Origin: G965276675 sp965276675
GTDB lineage: Bacteria > Acidobacteriota > Terriglobia > Terriglobales > Acidobacteriaceae
Direction: 5' to 3'
Assembly: GCA_965276675.1 (NCBI GenBank)
Contig: OZ255624.1
Coordinates: forward strand, 4,402,001-4,466,000
Length of the DNA stretch: 64,000 nt
Shown piece by piece: positions 27,480 to 36,012 of the stretch. Every line of letters starts with the position of its first letter. Positions within the stretch are counted from its first letter, which is position 1. The notes under the pieces were generated by a model. That model was not told the origin of the DNA. It saw only the letters and a program-made list of their open reading frames with translations, and did not search any database. The position numbers and the translations under genes were made by a program.

Positions 27480-27870
27480 ACGGCTCTTTCTTGAACCCGA
27501 AATCAAACTTGCGTATGTGCCGTTTCACAGGCCTCTCAAAAATAACATCGTCATTTTATAAGTCAAGTAGTTATTGCATACTAAATCGGAAACTATATTG
27601 TTCTCATTGTTGCATTTATGCGGGTGGTTCTTCTTCCCAACTAAATGACGTGCCAGCCTAGGTTCGGGCGTATCGTCGTTTCGACAACTTGGCAAAATCT
27701 CATAGTGCTTTTTTCGAAACAGCAGTTGTGGCGTTCAAAGTTGCAGCTCCGCCGAGTGGTCCGCGTATAAGCAATCGCGGAACCCTGGGCTAATCATTCA
27801 GTGACAAGCCTTTCTCTCGCTACAGGTGGACCCAAGTGCCGGTTTGTCTGTTCGGGAGAGACGGATGGCC

Positions 27871-27902
27871 GAACAGTCTGCTGTAGCTAATGCAGACTGT
27901 TC
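27871..27902. repeat. Perfect 11-bp inverted repeat
   Basis: GAACAGTCTGC (27871-27881) and GCAGACTGTTC (27892-27902) around a 10-nt loop. Flanking GGCC/CCGT and TTCGGG/CCCGTT stretches outside the hairpin (27850-27925) are partly complementary too. It lies 50 bp past the stop of the minus-strand BNR gene, so it may end its transcript, but no T-run follows. Confidence 0.7.
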
Positions 27903-27953
27903 AGCGGAGTGGCCGTCCCGTTCGGGCAAAGCACAGTGGAGTTCCCATAGCTC

Positions 27954-30900
27954 TCATTGCCCGCTGCGCTCGCTGATTTGAGGTACTACTATCCGAAACA
28001 TCCCAGCAGCCTGCATCTCTTTGTTGAAGGCAGGTACCGCCTCTTCATTGAGCTGCTTGAGCTGTCTCTTTGTATCTTCCAGTTCCTTATTGAGTAGATC
28101 GAAGACCTCGTACTCTGACTGGGTCGGTGCGAAGTCCGAGTTTCCAGAGACATCCGCACCTCCAGTTCCAACCTCGGCTCCCAACCAGACGAACTTCAGG
28201 TACAGGCCCAGGGGGCCACGGAATGATTTCTGGTCTCCTTCCGCGATAGTTTCATCGAGCAGGTCCTCTTCTACAGCCCTGAGCTTCGTATCGAGCGCAT
28301 TAGCTGAATCGATAACGTGGTGTTTGCTGGCATCGCTGGCAAGCATCTTCTTCATTTCTTCGATCTGCCGACCCGTCCACTCGATTTGGTTGATGAGCTT
28401 CACGGAGGTGTTCGCGTCGTTGTATACCTTGAGTGCGAGACTTGAAGAATCAGCCACGTCCTTGTCGGTCGCTCCCGTATTCGGGTCTTTCAACACTGTC
28501 AGTTTTTGTGTGAAGTGCTCCGGCCCTACTGTTAGTTTCACAGTGTAGACTCCGGGAGCAGCAAGTGGCCCGAGTGTTGGCTCGCCTGTCGTACTGCGCA
28601 TAACGGACTCCTCGCGCGCACGCCCGACCCCATAGTAGAAGACCGGACGCGTATCTTTACCCGCGAAGCGTTTCTCTTCCCATATGTGGGGATTCCCTGG
28701 TGGGGTCGTTCGCAATTCGACGGCCTGCGTCGGTGTATACCGTAAATCCCACCATGTTCGGTTCAGCCCTGGCTTGTTTGGTGCTTGCAGGGTTCTGACC
28801 GTCTTTCCATCCGGGCCCGCGACGGACACCATCACCTGCTCCTTCGAAGCGCCCTGCAGATAGTAGCCGATAGACGCACCATAGGGTGGATTCTGCCCAG
28901 GCATAGCTTCCCGAGGTGCCATTTGCCGTCGCTCCCGTGCCCGGAAGCGGTAGGTCTCGCGCGGCGGAAACAGATACGTTGTGGAGCTGCGCACCTTATC
29001 CGTGAACTGCTGTAAAGGTGTAACGTCATCCAGAATCCAGAAACCGCGGCCATACGTCCCGACGACAAGATCATTGAAGTGAGGCTGCACCGTCAACCAG
29101 TGGACAGGGGCATGCGGCAGATTCAGTTGCAGTGACTGCCATGCCTCACCGTCATCGAACGACACATAGAGGCCATTTTCTGTGCCTGCGTAGAGAAGCC
29201 CTTTCTTAACTGGATCCTCTTGAACGACGTTGGTGTAACTCAAGGGAGAGTCCGGAATGCCCGTCGTGATCTTCTTCCACGTTTTACCGAAGTCATTGGT
29301 CTTGTACAGATAAGGTTGTCTGATATTGACCTGGTGACCATCGAAAGCTACGTAACAGGTGCCCGCCTCGTATTTTGACGGAGCAACGCTGACCACAGTC
29401 ATCTTCGGCGGCAAGTTAGGAATGTTCCCGGTAACGTTGGTCCAGTGAGCGCCTCCATCTCGTGTGAGTTGCAACTGACCGTCGTTGGTGCCAGCCCATA
29501 TCTGCCCCTTCTCAACTGACGATTCGGCGATCGCGAAGACGACCCCGGCATACTCCACGCTTAGATTGTCTATCGTCAGGCCGCCGGAGTTGCCCATCAT
29601 GCTTTTATCGTTCAGGGTAAGATCCGGGCTGATGACCTTCCAGGTCTGGCCACCATCCGACGTCTTATGCACATATTGGCTGGCTGTGTACACAACATCA
29701 TGGTCGAACGGTGAGATGGCAATCGGTTCGGTCCAGTTCATTCTGTACTTCACCTGACCGGCATTGGCGCCCATCGTGCGATCGGGCCACACGCTTACCG
29801 ATCGCACGAGACCGGTGCGGAGGTCCAGTCGCTCCGTTACTCCGGCATAGCAGCCGCCCCAGACGATATCGTTGTTCACTGGGTCCGGAGTACTCCAACC
29901 GGTCTCGCAGCCAGCGGTCGTGATCCATGTCGCCGCAGGAATGTCTGCCTGCCCGAGGTTATTGCTCGGTCCACGTAGCGGAGAGCCATCTTGCATCTGC
30001 CCGTAAACGTAGTACGGAATGCGATTGTCCGTTGCAACGTGATACATCTGAGCGATCGGGAGGCGGGTCTGAGACCATTGCCGTCCTCGAACGGTCGAGA
30101 TCGAAACACCACCATCGCTGCCTATCATCATCCGGTTTGGATTCTTCGGGTCGGACCACATGTCGTGATTGTCCCCGGCCCACGGCACTAGCTCCGATGT
30201 CGCTCCACCGTCATAGGTAACACTGATGCTGTTGGAGGGAAAGTAAACCTCGTTTTCATTGTCTGGCATCACCATCATGCGCGTGTAGTAGTGGGGACGC
30301 TCGTTCAGCAGACGACTGGAGTTAACCAGATGCCAGTTCTCCCCGCCGTCGTCGGACCGCCACAACGTCCCACCCTGCCCTGTCTCGATCAATGCGTACA
30401 CACGGTCCGCATCGCTCGGTGCAATCGCGACCGCGATCTTGCCTAACTCCGTCGTGGGAAGCCCATGGCCCGAGAGTCGCTTCCAGGTATCGCCGCCATC
30501 GTTGGTTACGAAGATTCCACTGCCCGGTCCACCGCTCTTTCGCCCCCATGTCTTGATGTCGATCTGCCAGGTGCCGGCGATCAGTTTCTGCGGGTCTGTC
30601 GGGTCCATCGTCAAATCGGAGGCGCCGGTATTCTCATCCACGAAGAGAACTCGGTCCCATGTCTTTCCACCATCCCTGGTTCGGTATACTCCGCGCTCCT
30701 GTTGCGGTCCGTAACAGGTCCCGATCGCTGCCACGTAGACGATATTGGGATTGTGGGGATCAATGATCACGCGGCCGATGCGCCCTGTCTTTTCCAGCCC
30801 CACGTGGGTCCAGGTCTTGCCGCTGTCAATGGACTTATAAACGCCGTTTCCCAGAGATACGTTACTCCTGACCCAAGGCTCCCCTGTGCCAACCCATACA

Positions 30901-31229
30901 ATGCTTGGATTTGACGGAGCAATAGCGATGGCCCCAATGGATTGAACTGGCTGAGCATCGAAGAGGGGGGCCCAATGGCTGCCGCCATCGGTTGACTTCC
31001 ACACTCCTCCCGAGGCTGCGCCGGCGTAATACACGTTCGGGTCGCCCGGCACACCGACCACAGAGGTAACGCGATTTCCTGGGGGACCGATATAGCGGTA
31101 CTGCATCTGGTTGAATATCTCTGCAGCGTTTGCCGGAGAACCTGCCTGGGCAGTGCCAAATGAAACGCCGGCGAAGAGCACCGCCAGTATGACAGCCAAC
31201 AAACGCAAACGGCTTGAATTCCCCATCAT
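27954..31229 (-). CDS. Exported sortilin/BNR-repeat propeller protein
   Basis: 1,091 residues with a signal peptide (LRLLAVILAVLFAGVSFGTAQA). At least nine Asp-box blades are visible: STDGGSHW, SIDSGKTW, TRDGGKTW, TNDGGDTW, SDDGGENW, TSDGGQTW, TRDGGAHW, TNDFGKTW, SFDDGEAW, forming a sortilin/VPS10-like ten-bladed propeller. A C-terminal segment with a beta domain and coiled-coil-like helices (KVYNDANTSVKLINQIEW) follows. ATG 31229 is chosen because AGGAGG lies 7 nt upstream. Homologues are annotated as glycosyl hydrolases, but no sialidase active site is evident; binding or processing of an extracellular polymer is more likely. Divergent from GntR regulator 2. Confidence 0.87.
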   Translation of the reverse strand: MMGNSSRLRLLAVILAVLFAGVSFGTAQAGSPANAAEIFNQMQYRYIGPPGNRVTSVVGVPGDPNVYYAGAASGGVWKSTDGGSHWAPLFDAQPVQSIGAIAIAPSNPSIVWVGTGEPWVRSNVSLGNGVYKSIDSGKTWTHVGLEKTGRIGRVIIDPHNPNIVYVAAIGTCYGPQQERGVYRTRDGGKTWDRVLFVDENTGASDLTMDPTDPQKLIAGTWQIDIKTWGRKSGGPGSGIFVTNDGGDTWKRLSGHGLPTTELGKIAVAIAPSDADRVYALIETGQGGTLWRSDDGGENWHLVNSSRLLNERPHYYTRMMVMPDNENEVYFPSNSISVTYDGGATSELVPWAGDNHDMWSDPKNPNRMMIGSDGGVSISTVRGRQWSQTRLPIAQMYHVATDNRIPYYVYGQMQDGSPLRGPSNNLGQADIPAATWITTAGCETGWSTPDPVNNDIVWGGCYAGVTERLDLRTGLVRSVSVWPDRTMGANAGQVKYRMNWTEPIAISPFDHDVVYTASQYVHKTSDGGQTWKVISPDLTLNDKSMMGNSGGLTIDNLSVEYAGVVFAIAESSVEKGQIWAGTNDGQLQLTRDGGAHWTNVTGNIPNLPPKMTVVSVAPSKYEAGTCYVAFDGHQVNIRQPYLYKTNDFGKTWKKITTGIPDSPLSYTNVVQEDPVKKGLLYAGTENGLYVSFDDGEAWQSLQLNLPHAPVHWLTVQPHFNDLVVGTYGRGFWILDDVTPLQQFTDKVRSSTTYLFPPRETYRFRARERRQMAPREAMPGQNPPYGASIGYYLQGASKEQVMVSVAGPDGKTVRTLQAPNKPGLNRTWWDLRYTPTQAVELRTTPPGNPHIWEEKRFAGKDTRPVFYYGVGRAREESVMRSTTGEPTLGPLAAPGVYTVKLTVGPEHFTQKLTVLKDPNTGATDKDVADSSSLALKVYNDANTSVKLINQIEWTGRQIEEMKKMLASDASKHHVIDSANALDTKLRAVEEDLLDETIAEGDQKSFRGPLGLYLKFVWLGAEVGTGGADVSGNSDFAPTQSEYEVFDLLNKELEDTKRQLKQLNEEAVPAFNKEMQAAGMFRIVVPQISERSGQ

Positions 31230-31407
31230 CAATTTTCCTCCTAAAGAACATGAGTGACTACAGAGCGCGGCGAATCCTCGCCACGTCCAATCTCCGCGGC
31301 AACAATAAAGATCTCGACCCGATCATCGAACCAAGACCAGCGCGGTTGCGGTGTATGAAAAATCAGTCAGTGCCTCATTGCGAAAGGCGGGAAGCGTAGA
31401 AGTTGTT

Positions 31408-31417
31408 TGGTCAACCA
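31408..31417. promoter_or_regulatory. Candidate GntR/FCD operator
   Basis: TGGTCAACCA, with a TGGT...ACCA dyad, exactly fits T-N-GT-NN-AC-N-A and resembles UxuR/ExuR-type sites. It is near-centred between two divergent genes, one of them a FCD regulator. Confidence 0.45.
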
Positions 31418-31427
31418 TTGGGCAGAA

Positions 31428-31437
31428 TTGTACACAG
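31428..31437. promoter_or_regulatory. Second candidate GntR/FCD operator
   Basis: TTGTACACAG contains the palindrome TGTACA and lies 10 bp after the first site, one helical turn of spacing. Pattern only. Confidence 0.35.
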
Positions 31438-31619
31438 ATATGCATACTGACTGTGAAGTCATTACTGTTCACTATTTCATTCCACCGGGATCGGCTGGCC
31501 GGCACAAATTCATCATCAGTGATTGACGTCAGCCGTGCCCGCGCAAATAATGGGATTCTCGTTCGTCTACGATGGCGGGCGTTCTTTTCGACTTTCACTT
31601 TTGCGCCATTAAGGCCTTC

Positions 31620-32354
31620 ATGAAAAAAGCATCGACCGCTACAAAGGCTGTAGAGAAGGTAGCAACCAAGCGCGGCGACAGTGTAACGGCCGTATTTTTG
31701 AAGCTTAGGGACCTGATTGTCCAGGGGCAGATAGCCCCCGGGTCGTGGGTGGTGGAAGCAGAGTTGTCGGAGCGTCTAGGTTTTAGTCGTACGCCGGTTC
31801 GAGGCGCGCTTCAGCTTCTACAACGCGAAGGATTCATCCTTGAGCATCGTGGCGGAACGAAGTCGAGGCTGCGCATCTCTCCACTCACGAAGGAGGATGC
31901 GTTAGAGCTATACACCATCGTGGGACAGTTGGAAGGACTAGCCGGCGTGCTGGCCGCTGCGCTCCCGGCCGAGCAGCGGGAATGTCTCTCTACACAACTT
32001 ACAGATGTGAACCAGCGCCTGCATCACATCGCCACCAGCAAAAAGGTTGAGCTGCGTTCCGTCTTTGAGCTCGATACGCACTTTCATCATGAAATTGTGG
32101 CCGCAGCCTCCGGCCCGCGTCTGCGGATGCTTCATCAAATGGTTAAGCCTCAGATTGAGCGCTACTGGCGCCTCTATGCCCACACCATCATTCAAGACCT
32201 GCATCTATCTGTGTCGGAACACACAGAGATTATAGACAGCATTGCCAACGGCAATTCGCGGGCAGTGGAGAAGGCGCTGGCGAGCAACTGGAAGAAGGGT
32301 GCCGACCGCATCTCTCATCTGATTGACCTTTTTGGCGAGCGCGGAAGCTGGTAA
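31620..32354 (+). CDS. GntR-family regulator with FCD domain (regulator 2)
   Basis: 244 residues. Winged helix: VFLKLRDLIVQGQIAPGSWV, EAELSERLGFSRTPVRGAL, LQREGFI. FCD domain: ELYTIVGQLEGLAGVLAAAL, ELDTHFHHEIVAAASGPRLR, IERYWRLYAHTI. It aligns almost without gaps with regulator 1 at 13491-14225: same length, shared SPLTKEDA, ERYWRLYA and terminal FGERGSW. ATG 31620 chosen to match the paralogue's length; the frame extends upstream to 31572. It sits between the BNR protein and TonB receptor 2, which are its likely targets (inference). Confidence 0.92.
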   Translation: MKKASTATKAVEKVATKRGDSVTAVFLKLRDLIVQGQIAPGSWVVEAELSERLGFSRTPVRGALQLLQREGFILEHRGGTKSRLRISPLTKEDALELYTIVGQLEGLAGVLAAALPAEQRECLSTQLTDVNQRLHHIATSKKVELRSVFELDTHFHHEIVAAASGPRLRMLHQMVKPQIERYWRLYAHTIIQDLHLSVSEHTEIIDSIANGNSRAVEKALASNWKKGADRISHLIDLFGERGSW

Positions 32355-32405
32355 GGCGCTGCTGGCCTGAACGCTCGACGCACTACCGCTATCATCCGGG
32401 CGCGA

Positions 32406-35372
32406 TTAAAACGTAACACTGGATGAGAACTGGAACATTCTTGCGGGCAACTGGTTGGCGATTCCGGCGAGTGGCTCACCGAAGCCCGGTCCTGCGGTGC
32501 TTCCATTCCCATACGTTCCGCTGAAGCCGACGACGTTTCGGTGGTTCAGCGCATTGAAGGCCTCGGCGCGCAGATTCACAAATACCCGCTCTGTCCCGAG
32601 CGCGAAACGTCGCTCCACGAACGGAGAGATGTCGTAGAAGGGAGTGCCGCGGCCCGCATTGCGACCGATCACGGCTCTGTTGATCACCGGACGGTCCGTG
32701 GTGGCGCCGCTGTCGCCGCTGTTGGTTGTGCCGGTCACGAAGTTGTAGGGCAATCCGGAGGCGAGTGTGGCAATGCCGCCCACGTGAACGCCTAACAGCG
32801 CGGCATAGGTGCCACTCAGCACCAAACGGTGTCTCTGGTCGAAGATCGCGTTGCCGCGCTCTGCTGTGCCTGTGGCTCGGGGATCGTTTGGGTTCTGGCT
32901 TGGCACATCCGGATCCACGGTGTCGATGGTGTGCGACCAGGTGTAGCTGGCCAGCAAGGATGAGTCATGACTGAACTGATGAGTCAGGTCCAGATCGAGC
33001 GCATTGTAGTAGGCGACGCCATCGTTCACATCGGCCTGGATCACGCTGTAAGGTGGTTCTGTCGGGCTGGCCGCTGCTGGATTGCACGTGGCGCCATGCT
33101 GGCTATACCACCAGATCCAGTACGGGCGCGTGCAGTTCGCTGACTGCGCTGTTCTACTCTGCCCCTGAGTGGTGCGGATGAATGAGGTCGGAGCATCGAC
33201 ATCCAGCGGCCGAACAACTTTGAGGATATGCGAACCGACGTAGTCCGCGCTCAGAACCCATTCCTTAGCCAACTGCTGCTCGAATCCCAGCGTCCACTGC
33301 TCGGAGTATGGATTCAAAAGGCGCGCAGGATAGGTGTTTAGAGTGGCTGTCGGAAAGAACTGGTCATAGTAGCGGCTGCGCCCCGGACGTATGTAAAGCG
33401 TCCGGAGCGGCATGCTCGCTTCTGCCGGAAACGAGGGCAGCGGCGCTGCTGCCACACTCGCGGGAAAGCCAACCTGCCCGGGCGCGGCGGTGTAGTTGAA
33501 GACCCCCGTCGGCCCGGTGAGCGCATAGTTCGCCTCGGAGTTGTCCACGACCTGCGCGTAGTACAGCCCAAAGCCACCGCGTAGCGTCGTCGTGCCGCGG
33601 CCTTGCAGGTTGTAGGCGAACCCGGCGCGAGGCGCTACATTGGTGCGCGCATCTGTAAACGTCTGTTGTTCATAGCGCAAGCCCAGGTTGAGCGTCAGAT
33701 CAGGTCCTATTCTGTGGTCATCCTGAATAAACAGGGCCCACAGCGTGTCATTCACTGTGTAGCGGGCATTGCCGTAGCTTTGCGTATACGTCTGCACATT
33801 GGCGATGTCGTTGAGATACGCTGCGCTCTCGCACACCTTCAGCGGCTGCGTGCACGTGTTGTACACGAACTGCCCGTCGTAAATGGGTCCGCCGAATTCC
33901 TTGCTATCGCCTCCGCTGTGCGCGTAGATCACCTGTGCTCCGAGCCGGAGTTGGTTGTGCGCTGTGTTGAGGGCCAGCGTCTCATAGACTCCGTACTGCC
34001 GATTCGTCAGCAGCGCGGATTGTGATGTACCGGAGACAAACGTTCCTCCGGTGGAGATGGGCACGGAGAACTGCGTTCCATAAACGACAGGGTCAAACTG
34101 GGTGATCGGAGAGGCCAGTTGGAACTGCACTCGGAGGTTGTTGACTACTAAGGGTCCCAACACGGCAGTCTCGCCAACTTCTGCTGAGTAGGTTCGCCTG
34201 CGGAAGACGCGGCCCACGCTCGGCAAAGTATTCCCACCGACGATCCCATTCGGATTGGTATCGGAAAAACTGTCCGAGTTGCTGCGGAGAAAGCCGGTGT
34301 TTGCGTCGTTGAACTGGTGGTCCAGGCGCAGGAAACCCAGCCAGTCACGATAGTGCCCGATGAAGTCACCGAGAGCGATCGACGAAGTCACGGGAGAGGC
34401 TCGGTCCTGATCGCTGTACTCACCAGAGGCCAAGAAGCGCGTATCTGCGTGCCTCGTCAGCGGCCCGGAAAGCGTGAGCGCGCCCTGCTTCAATGTATCT
34501 TTGGCTACATCGTTCCCGCTTGCAGCGTTAGTTGAAGTAAAGCCGGACAGCGCGGCTTCCGGACCAGACGGTCGCCACAATGCGAGCGCCTCTCCATGAA
34601 GCACGTCGCCGCCGCTCTTTGTAACAACATTGATGACACTTCCGGTGCTGAATCCGTAATCGGCGGCGAACGCGTTCTCGAGCACCGTCATCTCTTCTAC
34701 TGCAGCTAACGGAATGTTCGCGAAAATGGTCTGCCGTCCCCAGATGTCGATTGCAGCCCCGCCATCCACTTCAAACCATGTCTGCCGTCTTCCCGAGCCG
34801 TTTGTCGTAAACAGGTTTTGGTTCATGAAGATGTCGCCCTGATTGATCGCGGGACGATTCGCCGCGTTCAGAAGCGGCAGGAACGTGATCCTGCGGTTCG
34901 GCAACGGGATCTCCTCCATCTGCTTGGCCCCCAGTCGCTCCCCTAGCTGCGGTTCATCCGTGCGCACCTCGCCGACTGCGCCGGTCACAACCACCTGCAT
35001 CTGGCCACCAGCCACATTCATGCGCAGCTGAAGCGTGGCAGTGCTGCCCCCGCGTAGCGTCAGCTTCTCAAGCTTGGCATCGGCCAAACCGTCCTTCGAT
35101 GCAAGGATGTTGTAGCTGCCGGCGACGGGAAGCCCGCTGATCAGGAACTCGCCATTCGCGACGGTTCTCGTCACCCGATGAAAGCCCGTCAGCGTGCTCG
35201 TAGTCCTGATCTGCGCTCCATTTACCGGGGCATTCTGTTGATCCACAACCTCCCCGCGAAGCGTCGCTGTATCGGGCGTCTGCGCGAGCAAAAAGGCTGC
35301 GGACCAAAAAATCGCAATGCAAAGCAGGAGAGCGCCAGCCCAGGCTCTGCATCGGGGAGAGGTGCGGATCAT
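32406..35372 (-). CDS. Oar-like TonB-dependent receptor 2
   Basis: About 988 residues from ATG 35372 (an ATG at 35390 is an alternative; neither has a clear ribosome site). Signal peptide GALLLCIAIFWSAAFLLAQ, carboxypeptidase-regulatory domain (LRGEVVDQQNAPVNGAQI, GEFLISGLPVAGSYNIL), plug (FFEVDGG-type WFEVDGGAAIDIWGRQ; GFSTGSVINVVTKSGGD) and a large barrel ending in FQFSSSVTF with a terminal Phe. Likely imports a bulky substrate through the outer membrane. Convergent with GntR regulator 2 (51 bp apart) and divergent from padR. Confidence 0.9.
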   Translation of the reverse strand: MIRTSPRCRAWAGALLLCIAIFWSAAFLLAQTPDTATLRGEVVDQQNAPVNGAQIRTTSTLTGFHRVTRTVANGEFLISGLPVAGSYNILASKDGLADAKLEKLTLRGGSTATLQLRMNVAGGQMQVVVTGAVGEVRTDEPQLGERLGAKQMEEIPLPNRRITFLPLLNAANRPAINQGDIFMNQNLFTTNGSGRRQTWFEVDGGAAIDIWGRQTIFANIPLAAVEEMTVLENAFAADYGFSTGSVINVVTKSGGDVLHGEALALWRPSGPEAALSGFTSTNAASGNDVAKDTLKQGALTLSGPLTRHADTRFLASGEYSDQDRASPVTSSIALGDFIGHYRDWLGFLRLDHQFNDANTGFLRSNSDSFSDTNPNGIVGGNTLPSVGRVFRRRTYSAEVGETAVLGPLVVNNLRVQFQLASPITQFDPVVYGTQFSVPISTGGTFVSGTSQSALLTNRQYGVYETLALNTAHNQLRLGAQVIYAHSGGDSKEFGGPIYDGQFVYNTCTQPLKVCESAAYLNDIANVQTYTQSYGNARYTVNDTLWALFIQDDHRIGPDLTLNLGLRYEQQTFTDARTNVAPRAGFAYNLQGRGTTTLRGGFGLYYAQVVDNSEANYALTGPTGVFNYTAAPGQVGFPASVAAAPLPSFPAEASMPLRTLYIRPGRSRYYDQFFPTATLNTYPARLLNPYSEQWTLGFEQQLAKEWVLSADYVGSHILKVVRPLDVDAPTSFIRTTQGQSRTAQSANCTRPYWIWWYSQHGATCNPAAASPTEPPYSVIQADVNDGVAYYNALDLDLTHQFSHDSSLLASYTWSHTIDTVDPDVPSQNPNDPRATGTAERGNAIFDQRHRLVLSGTYAALLGVHVGGIATLASGLPYNFVTGTTNSGDSGATTDRPVINRAVIGRNAGRGTPFYDISPFVERRFALGTERVFVNLRAEAFNALNHRNVVGFSGTYGNGSTAGPGFGEPLAGIANQLPARMFQFSSSVTF

Positions 35373-35612
35373 AATTGGAGAATGATACATTTGTCCGCTT
35401 GCTGCCAGAGACAGAAGATACCGAGAGAGAGGTGCCGCCCATACCTCATAGGTCAGGATCACATTCCAGCTATCAGGGTACCAGCCATAATCGATCAGCG
35501 GTGCGCAGCAAATGATAGACGGTTCCACGTGAAGCAGACATGTCCTAAAAACGCGAGGGTCATATCCGTCCTCTTTTTGGCGGTTTCTCGCTCACCGTGC
35601 CTTCTCCGTCTG

Positions 35613-35640
35613 TTGACAACCATATACTTCTAGGTATACG
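35613..35640 (+). promoter_or_regulatory. padR promoter with overlapping inverted repeat
   Basis: TTGACA (35613-35618), a 16-nt spacer and TATACG (35635-35640) make a sigma-70-type promoter 40 nt before padR. The inverted repeat TATAC-6 nt-GTATA (35623-35638) runs from the spacer into the -10 box, the usual layout of a PadR operator, so autorepression is likely. Confidence 0.55.
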
Positions 35641-35679
35641 CTGTGCCATCAATACCTTGAACTATAGGCGTCAAGTGGC

Positions 35680-36005
35680 ATGGCTAAAAACGATCTGCAG
35701 GGCAGTCTAGACCTGCTAATTCTTAAGACGCTTTCTCACATGGAGCCTTTACACGGCTACGGCGTAGCTCTCCACATTCAAAGAGCTTCGAAGGAACTGC
35801 TACGCGTCGAAGAGGTTCACTGTATCCAGCGCTGCATCGCATGGAACACGCGAGGTGGATCCGCTCCGAGTGGGCGATGACGGAGACGGGGCGAAGAGCC
35901 AAGTATTACAGGTTAACTGCGACCGGTCGGAAACAGCTTGAGGAAGCAGAAGAGAGCTTCGAACAACTTGTAAAGGGCATACGCGCAATCCTCCGGTACG
36001 CGTGA
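35680..36005 (+). pseudogene. PadR-family regulator with a one-base frameshift
   Basis: The N-terminal half (MAKNDLQGSLDLLILKTL, LHGYGVALHIQ, LLRVEE) and the C-terminal half (SLYPALHRMEHARWIRSEW, KYYRLTATGRKQL) of a typical 108-residue PadR protein are both present but in different frames. They join at 35814-35815, where a two-G run would need to be three to read EEGSLYPALHRME without a break. The frame ends 7 nt before the permease gene. PadR/ADOP pairs like this are common in Acidobacteriota; the regulator normally represses its own operon. Sequencing error or recent mutation. Confidence 0.85.
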
Positions 36006-36012
36006 GACTTCT

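Larger units (their letters stand above)
27109..27953. other. Gene-free stretch with insertion-sequence debris and a nested palindrome
   Basis: 845 bp between the first TonB receptor and the BNR protein. It holds the decayed IS3 OrfA (27220-27479) and a strong inverted repeat (27871-27902). I see no intact gene. Confidence 0.7.
31230..31619. other. Divergent regulatory gap with two candidate operators
   Basis: 390 bp between the BNR-protein gene and GntR regulator 2. Contains the two palindromic sites annotated at 31408 and 31428; otherwise nothing distinct. Confidence 0.5.

Noticed and set aside
27407..27661. 84-codon plus-strand frame in the IS relic
   Set aside because: Antisense to the OrfA fossil, which explains the region better.
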